A stretch of DNA of 64,000 nt from CBDHCC01 sp965261015 (GTDB lineage: Bacteria; Pseudomonadota; Alphaproteobacteria; Sphingomonadales; Sphingomonadaceae). The position numbers and the translations under genes were made by a program. Below the pieces are notes generated by a model that was given only the letters and a program-made list of their open reading frames with translations, had not been told where the DNA came from and ran no database searches. Shown here one piece after another: positions 1 through 8,755 of this stretch. The DNA lies in the NCBI GenBank assembly GCA_965261015.1, contig CBDHCC010000002.1, forward strand, positions 62,001 to 126,000. The letters run 5' to 3'. Positions within the stretch are counted from its first letter, which is position 1. Each line of letters begins with the position of its first letter.

Positions 1-1038
1 CTCGCCGGGTCCGCCCCTGCGGATGCCGACCTGCCCTATCGCGCGACCTCTCTCGCCGACTACGCCTCGGAGGCCGATCCGGTCGCCGATGGGGGCGTTG
101 CGGTGGTGACCGTCGCAGGGACGATCGTCGACGGGACCGGTGGTGCGGGCAGCGCGGCGGGCGACACGGTCGCGCAGACGATCGAGAGAGCGGTGGAGCG
201 CGACGCCACGAAGGCGCTGGTCGTGCGCATCGACTCTCCCGGTGGATCGGTGCTCGCGTCCGAGCGGATCCGGCAGGCGGTTTTGCTCGCCAAGGCCAAG
301 AAGCTGCCGGTGGTCGTCTCCATGGGCAATGTGGCGGCTTCGGGAGGCTATTGGGTGGCGACCGCGGGCGACGCCATTTTCGCCGAACCCGCGACCATCA
401 CGGGTTCGATCGGGGTGTTCGGCGTTCTGCCGACCTTCGAAGGCACTCTGGCGAAGCTCGGCCTGACGACGGATGGCGTGAGCACCACCCCGCTCACGGG
501 CGAGCCGAACGTGCTGGGCGGCACCAGCGCGGCGTTCGATCGGATCAGTCAGGCCGGCGTGCGCGACATCTACCGCCAGTTCCTCTCGCTCGTGGCGAAG
601 TCGCGCCGGCTGACGATCGCCCGGGTCGACTCCGTCGCCCAGGGTCGGGTGTGGGACGGCGGGAGCGCGCGCCAGCTGGGTCTCGTCGATCGCTTCGGAG
701 GCCTGGATCAGGCCGTTGCCGAGGCGGCGCGCCGCGCGGGCCTGAAGGGCACCGCTGCGCGCGCCACCTTCGTGGAGCCGGAGCAGACCGGCCTCGCGCG
801 GCTGCTGGGTGCCGGCTTTGGCGAGGGGGCCGAGGCAGGGATGCCGCTGGACTGGTTCGGACGAGAGGCGTGGCTGCGGCAGGAGTGGACCAAGGCGGCC
901 CTGCTCGACGCGGCGACGCTCGCGAGCCGCGGCGGAGTGCGCGCGCAATGTCTCACCTGTGGCGGCTTTTCCGCGCCGAGCGCCACGACGCGCGCCTCCT
1001 CCAATCTACTGCCGCTTCTAGGCAAGCTCGCACACTAG
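1..1038 (+). CDS. sppA: Signal peptide peptidase SppA, 67K type (5' end outside window)
   Basis: The frame is open from base 1, so the N-terminal part lies upstream; 345 codons are visible. SppA is an inner-membrane serine protease of the ClpP/crotonase fold that degrades cleaved signal peptides. The visible part is the C-terminal half-repeat: RIDSPGGSV near bases 223-249, then GNVAASGGYW, in which the Ser codon at 340-342 matches the family nucleophile. The general-base Lys of this family sits in the N-terminal repeat, which cannot be seen here. The tail after about base 950 is Cys/Ser-rich and not typical of the family. It converges on the TRIC gene with a 21-bp gap. Confidence 0.9.
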   Translation, partial: LAGSAPADADLPYRATSLADYASEADPVADGGVAVVTVAGTIVDGTGGAGSAAGDTVAQTIERAVERDATKALVVRIDSPGGSVLASERIRQAVLLAKAKKLPVVVSMGNVAASGGYWVATAGDAIFAEPATITGSIGVFGVLPTFEGTLAKLGLTTDGVSTTPLTGEPNVLGGTSAAFDRISQAGVRDIYRQFLSLVAKSRRLTIARVDSVAQGRVWDGGSARQLGLVDRFGGLDQAVAEAARRAGLKGTAARATFVEPEQTGLARLLGAGFGEGAEAGMPLDWFGREAWLRQEWTKAALLDAATLASRGGVRAQCLTCGGFSAPSATTRASSNLLPLLGKLAH

Positions 1039-1059
1039 CCCTATGCCGCGCGGCCCGGG

Positions 1060-1695
1060 CTAGCGCGCCAACCCGCCATGAGCGGGCAGAGCCAGCCGCC
1101 ACCGGATCGCGGCCGCCCTCAGGCCAAAGCCGGCCAGAGCGGCCACCGCCGCCGCGATCGGAACGGCGATGCCCATAAAGCTAAGGCCGACGAACAGGCC
1201 CGACGCGAGCGCGGCGGCGGTGACGTACAGTTCCGGCCGCATCAGGATCGAAGGCTCTCCGGCCAGGACATCGCGCAAGATGCCACCGACGCAGGCGGTG
1301 ACCACCCCCATCACGGCGGCCGGCAAGGGATCGATTCCAGCCGAAAGCGACTTTGCCGCTCCGAAGACGGCATATGCGCCAAGCCCGGCTGCGTCGAGCC
1401 ACGCAAGCGCGCGTCCGCTCCACCAACGCGCCGGCGTCGCGAACACGATGGCCGCCATCGCCAGGCACACCAGGGGAACGGCCGTGCCGGTCATCCAAAA
1501 GACCGGCCTGTCGATCAGGAGATCCCGCACGGTGCCGCCACCCACCCCGGTGATCAACGCGAAGAAGGCGAAGGTCACGATCGTCTGCCGCTTGCCCGCC
1601 GCGACCAGCGCGCCGGACAAGGCGAACACCGCTGTGCCGCCCAGATCGAGTAGTCTGAGGACAGGGCCGATATGGAGGGGGAGGTCGGGGGTCAT
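1060..1695 (-). CDS. TRIC / UPF0126 family membrane channel protein
   Basis: A 211-residue, strongly hydrophobic protein with about seven predicted membrane segments. It carries the duplicated family signature GGGTVRDLL (first half) and GGILRDVLAGEP (second half), typical of bacterial trimeric intracellular cation channel homologues (UPF0126, YadS/YicG-like). The family is thought to move small cations across the inner membrane; some members are linked to glycine transport, and the substrate here cannot be read from sequence. I chose the ATG at 1695 (MTPDLPLHIG); the open frame continues upstream but that part is low-complexity and does not look like protein. The gene stands alone, facing sppA. 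Confidence 0.85.
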   Translation of the reverse strand: MTPDLPLHIGPVLRLLDLGGTAVFALSGALVAAGKRQTIVTFAFFALITGVGGGTVRDLLIDRPVFWMTGTAVPLVCLAMAAIVFATPARWWSGRALAWLDAAGLGAYAVFGAAKSLSAGIDPLPAAVMGVVTACVGGILRDVLAGEPSILMRPELYVTAAALASGLFVGLSFMGIAVPIAAAVAALAGFGLRAAAIRWRLALPAHGGLAR

Positions 1696-1859
1696 GGAAG
1701 CGTCCTGTCCGGGCGAGTGCCCCGCCTTATACCTTGCTCCTGCGAAAGCGGGACTTTTGCCAAATACCGTCAACCACCTCGTCGTCCCGCCGAAGATCGG
1801 CCTGGTTTGAACAAAAGGAAGCGCCTGTTCTCGCAGGAGCGAGAGTGGGTGCCGTCCCG

Positions 1860-2330
1860 CTACTGTCGGCGAGCCGCAGCCGCCGCCGCCCGCCATGCAC
1901 GAGCCGTCGCGTGCAGGGGCTCATAGGCACGCCACACCGCCTGAGCCCAGTGCCGCACCTCCGCCCGCCAAGCCGACGGATCGGTGGCGAGCGGCAGGTT
2001 CGACAGCGTCACCTCGCCCCGCCGCTCCGGCAAGTGAGGCTTTGCAAGATCGACGGTCCCATCCAGCCACTGCTTGAGCGCCGGACTGCCCCGGTCGGTG
2101 GCACCTTCGTGCTCCATGACCTCGCACAGGCCGACCAGATGCGACGCCAGCGACTTGGCCGAGCGGCAAAATCGATCCGGGTGCTGGAGCGAGTAGGCGT
2201 CCACCACCAGCTTGTGGCAAGCGAAATACCGTGGGTCGGAATAGTCGCGGGCCAGCACCTCGTCATAGAGCGCGCGGCAGGCGGCGGTGCCGCCCTGCAG
2301 CTCTGCCCCGCAGCCGTCGCAGCGCCTCAC
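1860..2330 (-). CDS. DUF5946 family protein, translationally coupled to lpdA
   Basis: A 156-residue soluble protein beginning VRRCDGCGAEL. The CxxC pair near the N-terminus and the later stretch HKLVVDAYSLQHPD look like the DUF5946 family, whose function is unknown; the CxxC pair plus the later Cys and His residues might bind zinc. The start is inferred: a GTG at 2330-2328 overlaps the lpdA TGA stop as GTGA, the arrangement expected for coupled translation at the end of the operon. No ATG lies nearby in frame. It is the last gene of the sucD-sucA-odhB-lpdA block. The 164 bp between it and the TRIC gene hold nothing recognisable. Confidence 0.7.
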   Translation of the reverse strand: MRRCDGCGAELQGGTAACRALYDEVLARDYSDPRYFACHKLVVDAYSLQHPDRFCRSAKSLASHLVGLCEVMEHEGATDRGSPALKQWLDGTVDLAKPHLPERRGEVTLSNLPLATDPSAWRAEVRHWAQAVWRAYEPLHATARAWRAAAAAARRQ

Positions 2331-3727
2331 GCGTGGATCGGCTTGCCCGTGACCGCCATCGCCGCCTCCTTCAGCGCCTCCGAATGGGTGGGATGCGCGT
2401 GGCAGGTGTAGGCGATGTCCTCGCTGGTCGCCCCGAATTCCATCGCCTGAGCCGCCTGCGCGATCATGGTGCCCGCCAGGCTGGAGATCATCCAGACGCC
2501 CAGCACCCGGTCCGTCGCCGCGTCGGAAATGACTTTTACGAAGCCGTCCGTGTCGCGGTTGGTCTTCGCCCGGCTGTTGGCGGCGAAGGGGAACTTGCCG
2601 ACCTTCACCTCGTGCTCGGCACGGGCCTGCTCTTCCGTCAGGCCGACGCCGGCGACCTCCGGCATGGTGTAGACGACGGACGGGATGATGGCGTGGTTCA
2701 CGATGCCGGTCTGGCCGGCGATGTTCTCGGCCACCGCGATGCCCTCGTCCTCCGCCTTGTGAGCGAGCATCAGACCGGGCACGACATCGCCGATCGCCCA
2801 AAGGCCGGGAACGCCGGTGGCGAAGCGGCCGTCCACCTCGATCTGCCCGCGGCCATTCACCTCCAGCCCTGCGGCGGCCAGGTTCAGGCCCTCCACATTC
2901 GGACGGCGACCAATGGCGACCAGCACGGCATTGGCCTCCATCGACTGCGCGTCACCACCATCGGCGGCCTCGGTCGTGACCGTCGCCTTTCCACCGGCCA
3001 CCGTCACGCCCGTGACCTTGCGGCCCAGGGCGAAGGTCAGCCCCTGCTTCTTGAAAATCTTGGCGGTCTCCTTGCGGACCTCCTCGTCGAAACCCGGCAG
3101 GATCTGGTCCAGATACTCCACCACGGTGACCTTCGCGCCAAGACGTCGCCAGACGGACCCCAGCTCCAGTCCGATCACCCCGCCACCGATCACCACCAGA
3201 TGCTCGGGCACGTTCGGCAGTTCCAGTGCGCCCGTGGAGTCCACGACGACGTGGCCGCCATTGTCCACCTCCACGCCGGGCAGCGGCGTCACGGACGACC
3301 CCGTCGCGATCACGATGTCCTTGGCCGTGACCGTCCGGTCACCGATCTGAACGGTGTGCGCGTCGGTAAAGGCGGCGCGGCCTTTCAGCCATTCCACCTT
3401 GTTCTTCTTAAACAGGAACGCGATCCCGCCGGTCAGTTCGCTGACCGCCTTGGCTTTTTCCGCGTGCATCCGATCCAAATTCAGGGTCGCGCCAGCGAGT
3501 TCGATGCCGAACTTCGCCAACGAACCGTCGTGCGCCTCCTCGTACAGCTCGGACGCGTGCAGCAACGCCTTGGACGGGATGCACCCGACATTGAGGCAGG
3601 TGCCGCCCAATGTCTCCCGGCTTTCGACGCAGGCCGTCTTCAAACCCAATTGAGCCGATCGAATGGCTGCTACATAACCTCCCGGGCCGGAACCTATGAT
3701 GAGGACGTCGAAGTCAAACTCGGCCAT
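2327..3727 (-). CDS. lpdA: Dihydrolipoyl dehydrogenase (E3)
   Basis: 466 residues. This FAD disulfide oxidoreductase reoxidises the dihydrolipoyl groups of 2-oxo acid dehydrogenase complexes using NAD+. Visible features are the FAD Rossmann motif GSGPGG at residues 12-17, the redox cysteines in GGTCLNVGC (Cys44 and Cys49), the NAD-binding motif VIGGGVIGLE, the second FAD motif AIGDV, and the C-terminal HAHPTHSE carrying the catalytic His-Glu pair. I chose the ATG at 3727, which has AGGAAG about 6-8 bases upstream; the frame is open further up but resembles leader sequence. It lies 127 bp after odhB with a plausible promoter of its own. Confidence 0.97.
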   Translation of the reverse strand: MAEFDFDVLIIGSGPGGYVAAIRSAQLGLKTACVESRETLGGTCLNVGCIPSKALLHASELYEEAHDGSLAKFGIELAGATLNLDRMHAEKAKAVSELTGGIAFLFKKNKVEWLKGRAAFTDAHTVQIGDRTVTAKDIVIATGSSVTPLPGVEVDNGGHVVVDSTGALELPNVPEHLVVIGGGVIGLELGSVWRRLGAKVTVVEYLDQILPGFDEEVRKETAKIFKKQGLTFALGRKVTGVTVAGGKATVTTEAADGGDAQSMEANAVLVAIGRRPNVEGLNLAAAGLEVNGRGQIEVDGRFATGVPGLWAIGDVVPGLMLAHKAEDEGIAVAENIAGQTGIVNHAIIPSVVYTMPEVAGVGLTEEQARAEHEVKVGKFPFAANSRAKTNRDTDGFVKVISDAATDRVLGVWMISSLAGTMIAQAAQAMEFGATSEDIAYTCHAHPTHSEALKEAAMAVTGKPIHA

Positions 3728-3789
3728 TGTTCTTCCTAATCTGTCGGCAAGGCCCCGCGGCAATCGCAGGGCGTCGCCATCCACTCTGG

Positions 3790-3818
3790 CATATCGGTGC
3801 GGCAACTCCTTCTCTCAA
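3790..3818 (-). promoter_or_regulatory. Candidate sigma70-type promoter for lpdA
   Basis: On the minus strand, TTGAGA (3818-3813) is followed after exactly 17 bases by GATATG (3795-3790), in the 127-bp odhB-lpdA gap. Transcription would start near 3783, giving a leader of about 55 bases. The match is imperfect at -10, so this is a candidate only. It would let E3, shared by several complexes, be made apart from E1/E2. Confidence 0.4.
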
Positions 3819-3854
3819 GGCGATGGAGAAGCGCGGCCTCCCGGCGTCGAACCA

Positions 3855-5045
3855 TCAAAGGTCGATAAGCAACCGCATGGGGTCCTCAATGGCTTCCTTG
3901 ATGCGAACCAGCGCAGTGACGGCCTCGCGTCCGTCGATCAGGCGGTGGTCGTAAGATAGCGCCATGTACATCATCGGGCGGACCACCACTTGGCCGTCCA
4001 CCACGACGGCCCGTTCCTCGATCCGGTGTAGGCCCAGGACGGCGGACTGCGGAGGATTGATGATCGGCGTGCTCATCAGCGACCCGAACACGCCGCCGTT
4101 GGAAATGGTGAAGGTGCCGCCCGTCATGTCGGCCATCGAGAGCGTGCCGGCCTTGGCCCGCTTCCCAAAGTCGGCGATCGCCAGTTCCACGTCGGCGAAG
4201 CTCATGGCCTCGGCCGAGCGGATGACCGGCACAACCAGGCCATTGGGAGCGCTGACCGCCACTGAGACGTCGACATAGTCGTGATAGACGATTTCGTCCC
4301 CGTCGATCTGGGCGTTGACCGACGGCACGTCCTTCAGCGCCAGGCAGGACGCTTTGACGAAGAACGACATGAAGCCCAGCTTGATGTCGTGCTTCTTGGC
4401 GAAGAGGTCCTTATACTTCTCACGCGTCGCGATGACCGCGGTCATGTCCACATCGTTGAAGGTGGTGAGCAGCGCGGCTGTGTCCTGCGCCTCCTTCAGC
4501 CGCCTGGCGACCGTCTGGCGCAGGCGGCTCATCCGCACGCGCTCCTCTCGACGATCGCCGGAGGAGGTGACAGGTGCCGCCGCCTTGGCCGAGGTGGACG
4601 CCGCCAGCACGTCCTGCTTGGTCAGCCGACCGGCCCGCCCAGTGCCGCCGATCGACGCGGGGTCGACCCCCGTTTCCGCCACGGCGCGACGCACGGAGGG
4701 GGACAGGACGGGGGTCTCCCCGCCCGCCGCTTCGGTCTCTTCCCGCTGTCCGGTCGCCGGCTTCAACTCCGCTGGCTGCGGTGCCGGATCGCGCTTCGCC
4801 GGCGCCTCGCCCGCCTCGATCCGCGCCAGAAGCGCGCCGACCTCGACCGTCTCGCCCTCGGCCGCGACGTGCTCGCCCATCGTGCCCGCCACGGGCGACG
4901 GCACCTCAACGGCGACCTTATCGGTCTCCAGGCTGGCGATCGGCTCGTCGAGGCTCACAGCGTCACCCGGCTGTTTCAGCCACTGACCCACGGTCGCCTC
5001 GGTGATCGATTCGCCAAGGGTCGGAACGGTGACGTCGGTGCTCAT
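3855..5045 (-). CDS. odhB: Dihydrolipoyl succinyltransferase, E2 of 2-oxoglutarate dehydrogenase
   Basis: 396 residues (sucB/odhB). E2 transfers the succinyl group from lipoyl-lysine to CoA and forms the core of the complex. Order of domains: lipoyl domain at 1-80 with the modified lysine Lys43 in ETDKVAVEV; a Pro/Ala/Glu-rich linker; a peripheral subunit-binding domain near 115-150 (SPSVRRAVAE through GRLTKQDV); and the acyltransferase domain ending in SYDHRLIDGREAV, which holds the catalytic His and Asp. The length is normal. Its ATG overlaps the sucA stop as ATGA, so translation is probably coupled. Confidence 0.96.
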   Translation of the reverse strand: MSTDVTVPTLGESITEATVGQWLKQPGDAVSLDEPIASLETDKVAVEVPSPVAGTMGEHVAAEGETVEVGALLARIEAGEAPAKRDPAPQPAELKPATGQREETEAAGGETPVLSPSVRRAVAETGVDPASIGGTGRAGRLTKQDVLAASTSAKAAAPVTSSGDRREERVRMSRLRQTVARRLKEAQDTAALLTTFNDVDMTAVIATREKYKDLFAKKHDIKLGFMSFFVKASCLALKDVPSVNAQIDGDEIVYHDYVDVSVAVSAPNGLVVPVIRSAEAMSFADVELAIADFGKRAKAGTLSMADMTGGTFTISNGGVFGSLMSTPIINPPQSAVLGLHRIEERAVVVDGQVVVRPMMYMALSYDHRLIDGREAVTALVRIKEAIEDPMRLLIDL

Positions 5046-7834
5046 GGTTGCTCCTCAGGGTGGCCGAGCGCGTCTGCGATCAGCCGCTCCTGCTGCGATT
5101 TGTGGCGAGAGGCGAGGCCCGTCGCAGGGGAAGCGGACGCTTCGCGGCCCGCATAGACCGGTCTTTGCGGCGAGCAACCGGCCTCTTCGAGCGCGTGTTC
5201 CAGGAGCGGCTCGACAAAGCTCCAGGCACCCTGGTTCTTCGGCTCTTCCTGAGCCCAGACCACCGACTTCAAGCCGGTCATCCGCTTCAATCGCACCACC
5301 AGCGGTTCGGACGGGAATGGATAGAGCTGCTCGATGCGGACGACGGTCGTGCCCTTGTCCGCCGCCGCGTCGCGCGCCTCGATCAGATCGAACGCGACCT
5401 TGCCGGAACACAGCACCAGGCGCCGGATATCGGCGTCCGCGGGCGGTGAAGGATCCGACAAGATCCGCTTGAAGTGGCTGTCGTCGAGGAAGTCCGCGCG
5501 CTCACTCACCGCCATCTTATGACGCAGCAGCGACTTCGGCGTCATGAGCACCAATGGCTTGCGGAACTGCCGCTTCATCTGACGGCGAAGAAGATGGAAG
5601 TAATTGGCGGGCGTCGTGCAGTTGGCGACCTGCAGATTGTCCTCGGCGCAGAGTTGCAGGAAACGCTCCAGCCGCGCCGAAGAATGTTCCGGTCCTTGCC
5701 CTTCGTAGCCGTGCGGCAGCAATAGGACGAGGCCGTTCGCCCGCAGCCACTTGGCTTCACCGGACGCGAGGAACTGATCGATGACGATCTGCGCGCCGTT
5801 GGCGAAATCGCCGAACTGGCCTTCCCAACACACCAGTGTCTTCGGGTCGGCCAGTGCATAGCCATATTCGAAACCCATGACACCGTATTCGCTGAGAGGG
5901 CTGTCGAGCACATCGAAGCGTCCTCCCTCCACCTGACACAGCGGAATGAACTTTTCGCCCGAAGCCTGATCCAACCAGACGGCATGGCGCTGGGAGAAGG
6001 TGCCGCGGCGCGAATCCTGGCCGGAGAGCCGCACGCCGTAGCCGTCCGACAGCAGCGATCCAAAGGCCAACGCTTCGGCCGTCGCCCAGTCCAGGCCATC
6101 ACCGGTGTCGAACATCGTCCGCTTGGCGTCCAGGATCCGTCCGAGCGTCCGATGGATGGACAGATTGTCCGGCACGTCGGTCAACACCGTGCCCAGCCTA
6201 TCGAACAGCGGCCGCGGAATGCCGGTCTCCACATTGCGCCGGGCCGTGTCGGGATCGGCCGGCTTGGAAAGGCCAGACCACCGACCACCGAACCAATCCG
6301 CCTTTGTAGGGGTGTATTCGGCACCCGCCTGGAACTCGCCTTCCAACAGGCGGTCGAACTGGGCGCGATTGTCGGCAAGCCAGTCGGCATCGACCACCTC
6401 TTCGGCGATCAGGCGCTCGGCATAGATTTCAGAGACTTTGCGATGCTGCCGGATGGCGTCGTACATCAGGGGTTGCGTAAATGACGGCTCGTCCCCCTCA
6501 TTGTGGCCGAACCGGCGATAGCACCACATGTCGATCACGATGTCGCGGCTGAAGCGCTGCCGGAACTCCATCGCCATCTTGCAGGCGAAGGTGACCGCTT
6601 CCGGGTCGTCGCCGTTCACATGGAAGATCGGAGCCTGCACGCCTTTCGCCACGTCGGACGGGTAAGGCGACGACCGGGCGAACTGCGGACTCGTCGTAAA
6701 GCCGATCTGGTTGTTGACGATGAAGTGCAGGCATCCGCCGGTGTTATAGCCGGGGAGGCCGGACAGCGACAGCGACTCCCAGACGATCCCCTGCCCCGCA
6801 AAGGCCGCGTCGCCGTGGATCAGGATGGGCAGAACCTTGTCATGCAGGTCCAGATCGTCCTGCAGCACCTGGGTGGCGCGCGCCTTGCCGAGAACGACGG
6901 GATCGACCGCTTCCAGGTGACTGGGGTTCGGCACCAGACTCATATGCACGCGAATGCCATCGAACTCCCGGTCCGTGGACGTGCCCAGGTGATATTTGAC
7001 GTCGCCGGAGCCGCCAACATCTTCCGGGTTCGCCGACCCTCCACGAAACTCGTGGAAGATCACGCGATATGGCTTGGCCAGGACGTTCGCGAGCACGTTC
7101 AGGCGACCGCGATGGCTCATGCCCATCACGATCTCTCGCACGCCCATCGCTCCACCATATTTGATGAAGCTTTCGAGCGCCGGGATCATGGCTTCGCCGC
7201 CGTCCAGGCCGAAGCGCTTGGTGCCGACGTACTTCTTGGCCAAGAAGCCTTCGAACTGCTCGGCCTCGATCACCTTGGACAGGATCGCCTTCTTGCCGAC
7301 CGTCGTGAACTCGATCGCCTTGTCCTGACCTTCCATCCGGTCCTGAAGAAATCGGCGCTCCTCGACATCCGCGATGTGCATGTATTCCAGGCCGACACGC
7401 CCACAGTAATTCGCTCGCAGGATTGTCACGATTTGCGGAACGGTCGCGTGATCGACCCCCAGGACACCGCCCAGAAAGATGGGGCGGTTCATGTCCGCGT
7501 CGGTGAAGCCGTGCCACTCCGGCGTCAGGTCCGTCGGCTCCTCCCGCTGTGCCAGGCCGAGCGGGTCGAGATCGGCCATCATGTGGCCGCGCACCCGATA
7601 GATGCGAATCAGCATCATGGCTCGGATTGAGTCCCAGGCCGCGGCCTGCAGCGCGTTCTGATCGAGCGCGGGGGCTTTGCGCCCGACCCGCTCCGCCTTG
7701 ATCTCCGCCGCCATGCGCGTGGGATCCAATGCGGCGTTGACATCGTCGAGAGCGTCGATCGGCCAAGTCCCGCGAACCCAAGAGGGTCCGACGCTCTCAT
7801 CGGCAAGGGCGAGAGTTTGAGCTTCCATGGTCAT
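5042..7834 (-). CDS. sucA: 2-oxoglutarate dehydrogenase E1 component
   Basis: 930 residues from the ATG at 7834 (MTMEAQ), which has GGAAAG at a good distance; a second ATG two codons in is also possible. This thiamine-diphosphate enzyme decarboxylates 2-oxoglutarate and passes the succinyl unit to E2. Visible are the N-terminal subunit-interaction helix, the region GMSHRGRLNVLANV, the ThDP/Mg motif HGDAAFAGQG running to NNQIGF, and the C-terminal transketolase-like half with LLPHGYEGQGPEHSSAR. Full length for the family. It lies 36 bp after sucD and overlaps odhB by 4 bp. Confidence 0.97.
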   Translation of the reverse strand: MTMEAQTLALADESVGPSWVRGTWPIDALDDVNAALDPTRMAAEIKAERVGRKAPALDQNALQAAAWDSIRAMMLIRIYRVRGHMMADLDPLGLAQREEPTDLTPEWHGFTDADMNRPIFLGGVLGVDHATVPQIVTILRANYCGRVGLEYMHIADVEERRFLQDRMEGQDKAIEFTTVGKKAILSKVIEAEQFEGFLAKKYVGTKRFGLDGGEAMIPALESFIKYGGAMGVREIVMGMSHRGRLNVLANVLAKPYRVIFHEFRGGSANPEDVGGSGDVKYHLGTSTDREFDGIRVHMSLVPNPSHLEAVDPVVLGKARATQVLQDDLDLHDKVLPILIHGDAAFAGQGIVWESLSLSGLPGYNTGGCLHFIVNNQIGFTTSPQFARSSPYPSDVAKGVQAPIFHVNGDDPEAVTFACKMAMEFRQRFSRDIVIDMWCYRRFGHNEGDEPSFTQPLMYDAIRQHRKVSEIYAERLIAEEVVDADWLADNRAQFDRLLEGEFQAGAEYTPTKADWFGGRWSGLSKPADPDTARRNVETGIPRPLFDRLGTVLTDVPDNLSIHRTLGRILDAKRTMFDTGDGLDWATAEALAFGSLLSDGYGVRLSGQDSRRGTFSQRHAVWLDQASGEKFIPLCQVEGGRFDVLDSPLSEYGVMGFEYGYALADPKTLVCWEGQFGDFANGAQIVIDQFLASGEAKWLRANGLVLLLPHGYEGQGPEHSSARLERFLQLCAEDNLQVANCTTPANYFHLLRRQMKRQFRKPLVLMTPKSLLRHKMAVSERADFLDDSHFKRILSDPSPPADADIRRLVLCSGKVAFDLIEARDAAADKGTTVVRIEQLYPFPSEPLVVRLKRMTGLKSVVWAQEEPKNQGAWSFVEPLLEHALEEAGCSPQRPVYAGREASASPATGLASRHKSQQERLIADALGHPEEQP

Positions 7835-7870
7835 CGACGATCTTTCCGGGCGCAGCGGCAATCCATAGCG

Positions 7871-8755
7871 TCAGCCCTTGAGAACCTCCACCAGGGTTTC
7901 GCCCAGCAGCGAGGGTGAGGGGGACACGCGGATGCCCGCGTCCTCCATCGCCGCGATCTTGTCCTCGGCCCCGCCCTGTCCGCCGGACACGATGGCACCC
8001 GCATGCCCCATCCGCCGGCCGGGAGGGGCGGTGCGCCCCGCGATGAAGCCAACGGTCGGCTTGGACCGGCCCTTGGCCGCCTCGTCCTTCAGGAAGCGCG
8101 CGGCCTCCTCTTCCGCCGAGCCGCCGATCTCACCGATCATGATGATCGACTGGGTCTCGTCATCGGCCAGGAACATCTCCAGCACGTCGATAAAGTTGGT
8201 GCCGTTCACCGGATCGCCGCCGATGCCCACGGCGGTGGACTGGCCCAGGCCGGCGTTGGTCGTCTGGAACACCGCCTCGTAGGTCAGCGTGCCGGATCGG
8301 CTGACCACGCCGACCGACCCCTTGGAGAAGATGGAGCCGGGCATGATCCCGATCTTGCACTGGCCGGGCGTCAGCACTCCGGGGCAGTTCGGCCCAATGA
8401 GGCGCGACTTGGAGCCCTCTAGCCGCCCTTTCACCTTCACCATGTCGAGCACCGGAATACCCTCCGTGATGCACACAATTAGCGGAATCTCGGCGTCGAT
8501 CGCCTCGATGATCCCGTCGGCCGCGAATTTGGGCGGCACGTAGATGACGGATGCGTCCGCCCCGGTCGCCTCCTTCGCCTCCGCCACCGTGTTGAACACC
8601 GGCAACCCGATGTGCTCCGTGCCGCCCTTCCCCGGCGTCACGCCCGCGACCATCTTCGTGCCGTAGTCGAGCGCCTGCTGGGTGTGGAACGTGCCGGTGG
8701 CCCCGGTCATACCCTGGGTAATGACCTTGGTGTTCGTGTCGACGAGGATGCTCAC
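7871..8755 (-). CDS. sucD: Succinyl-CoA synthetase alpha subunit
   Basis: 294 residues. The alpha subunit binds CoA and carries the phosphohistidine. Visible are the CoA-binding start GMTGATGTFHTQQA, the GPNCPGV motif and the active-site segment GHAGAIVSGGQGG with the phosphorylated His. The start is GTG at 8755, overlapping the stop of the upstream unknown gene as GTGA. The beta subunit gene sucC, normally directly upstream, is not here or anywhere in the window, so it must be elsewhere in the genome if the enzyme works. Confidence 0.96.
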   Translation of the reverse strand: MSILVDTNTKVITQGMTGATGTFHTQQALDYGTKMVAGVTPGKGGTEHIGLPVFNTVAEAKEATGADASVIYVPPKFAADGIIEAIDAEIPLIVCITEGIPVLDMVKVKGRLEGSKSRLIGPNCPGVLTPGQCKIGIMPGSIFSKGSVGVVSRSGTLTYEAVFQTTNAGLGQSTAVGIGGDPVNGTNFIDVLEMFLADDETQSIIMIGEIGGSAEEEAARFLKDEAAKGRSKPTVGFIAGRTAPPGRRMGHAGAIVSGGQGGAEDKIAAMEDAGIRVSPSPSLLGETLVEVLKG

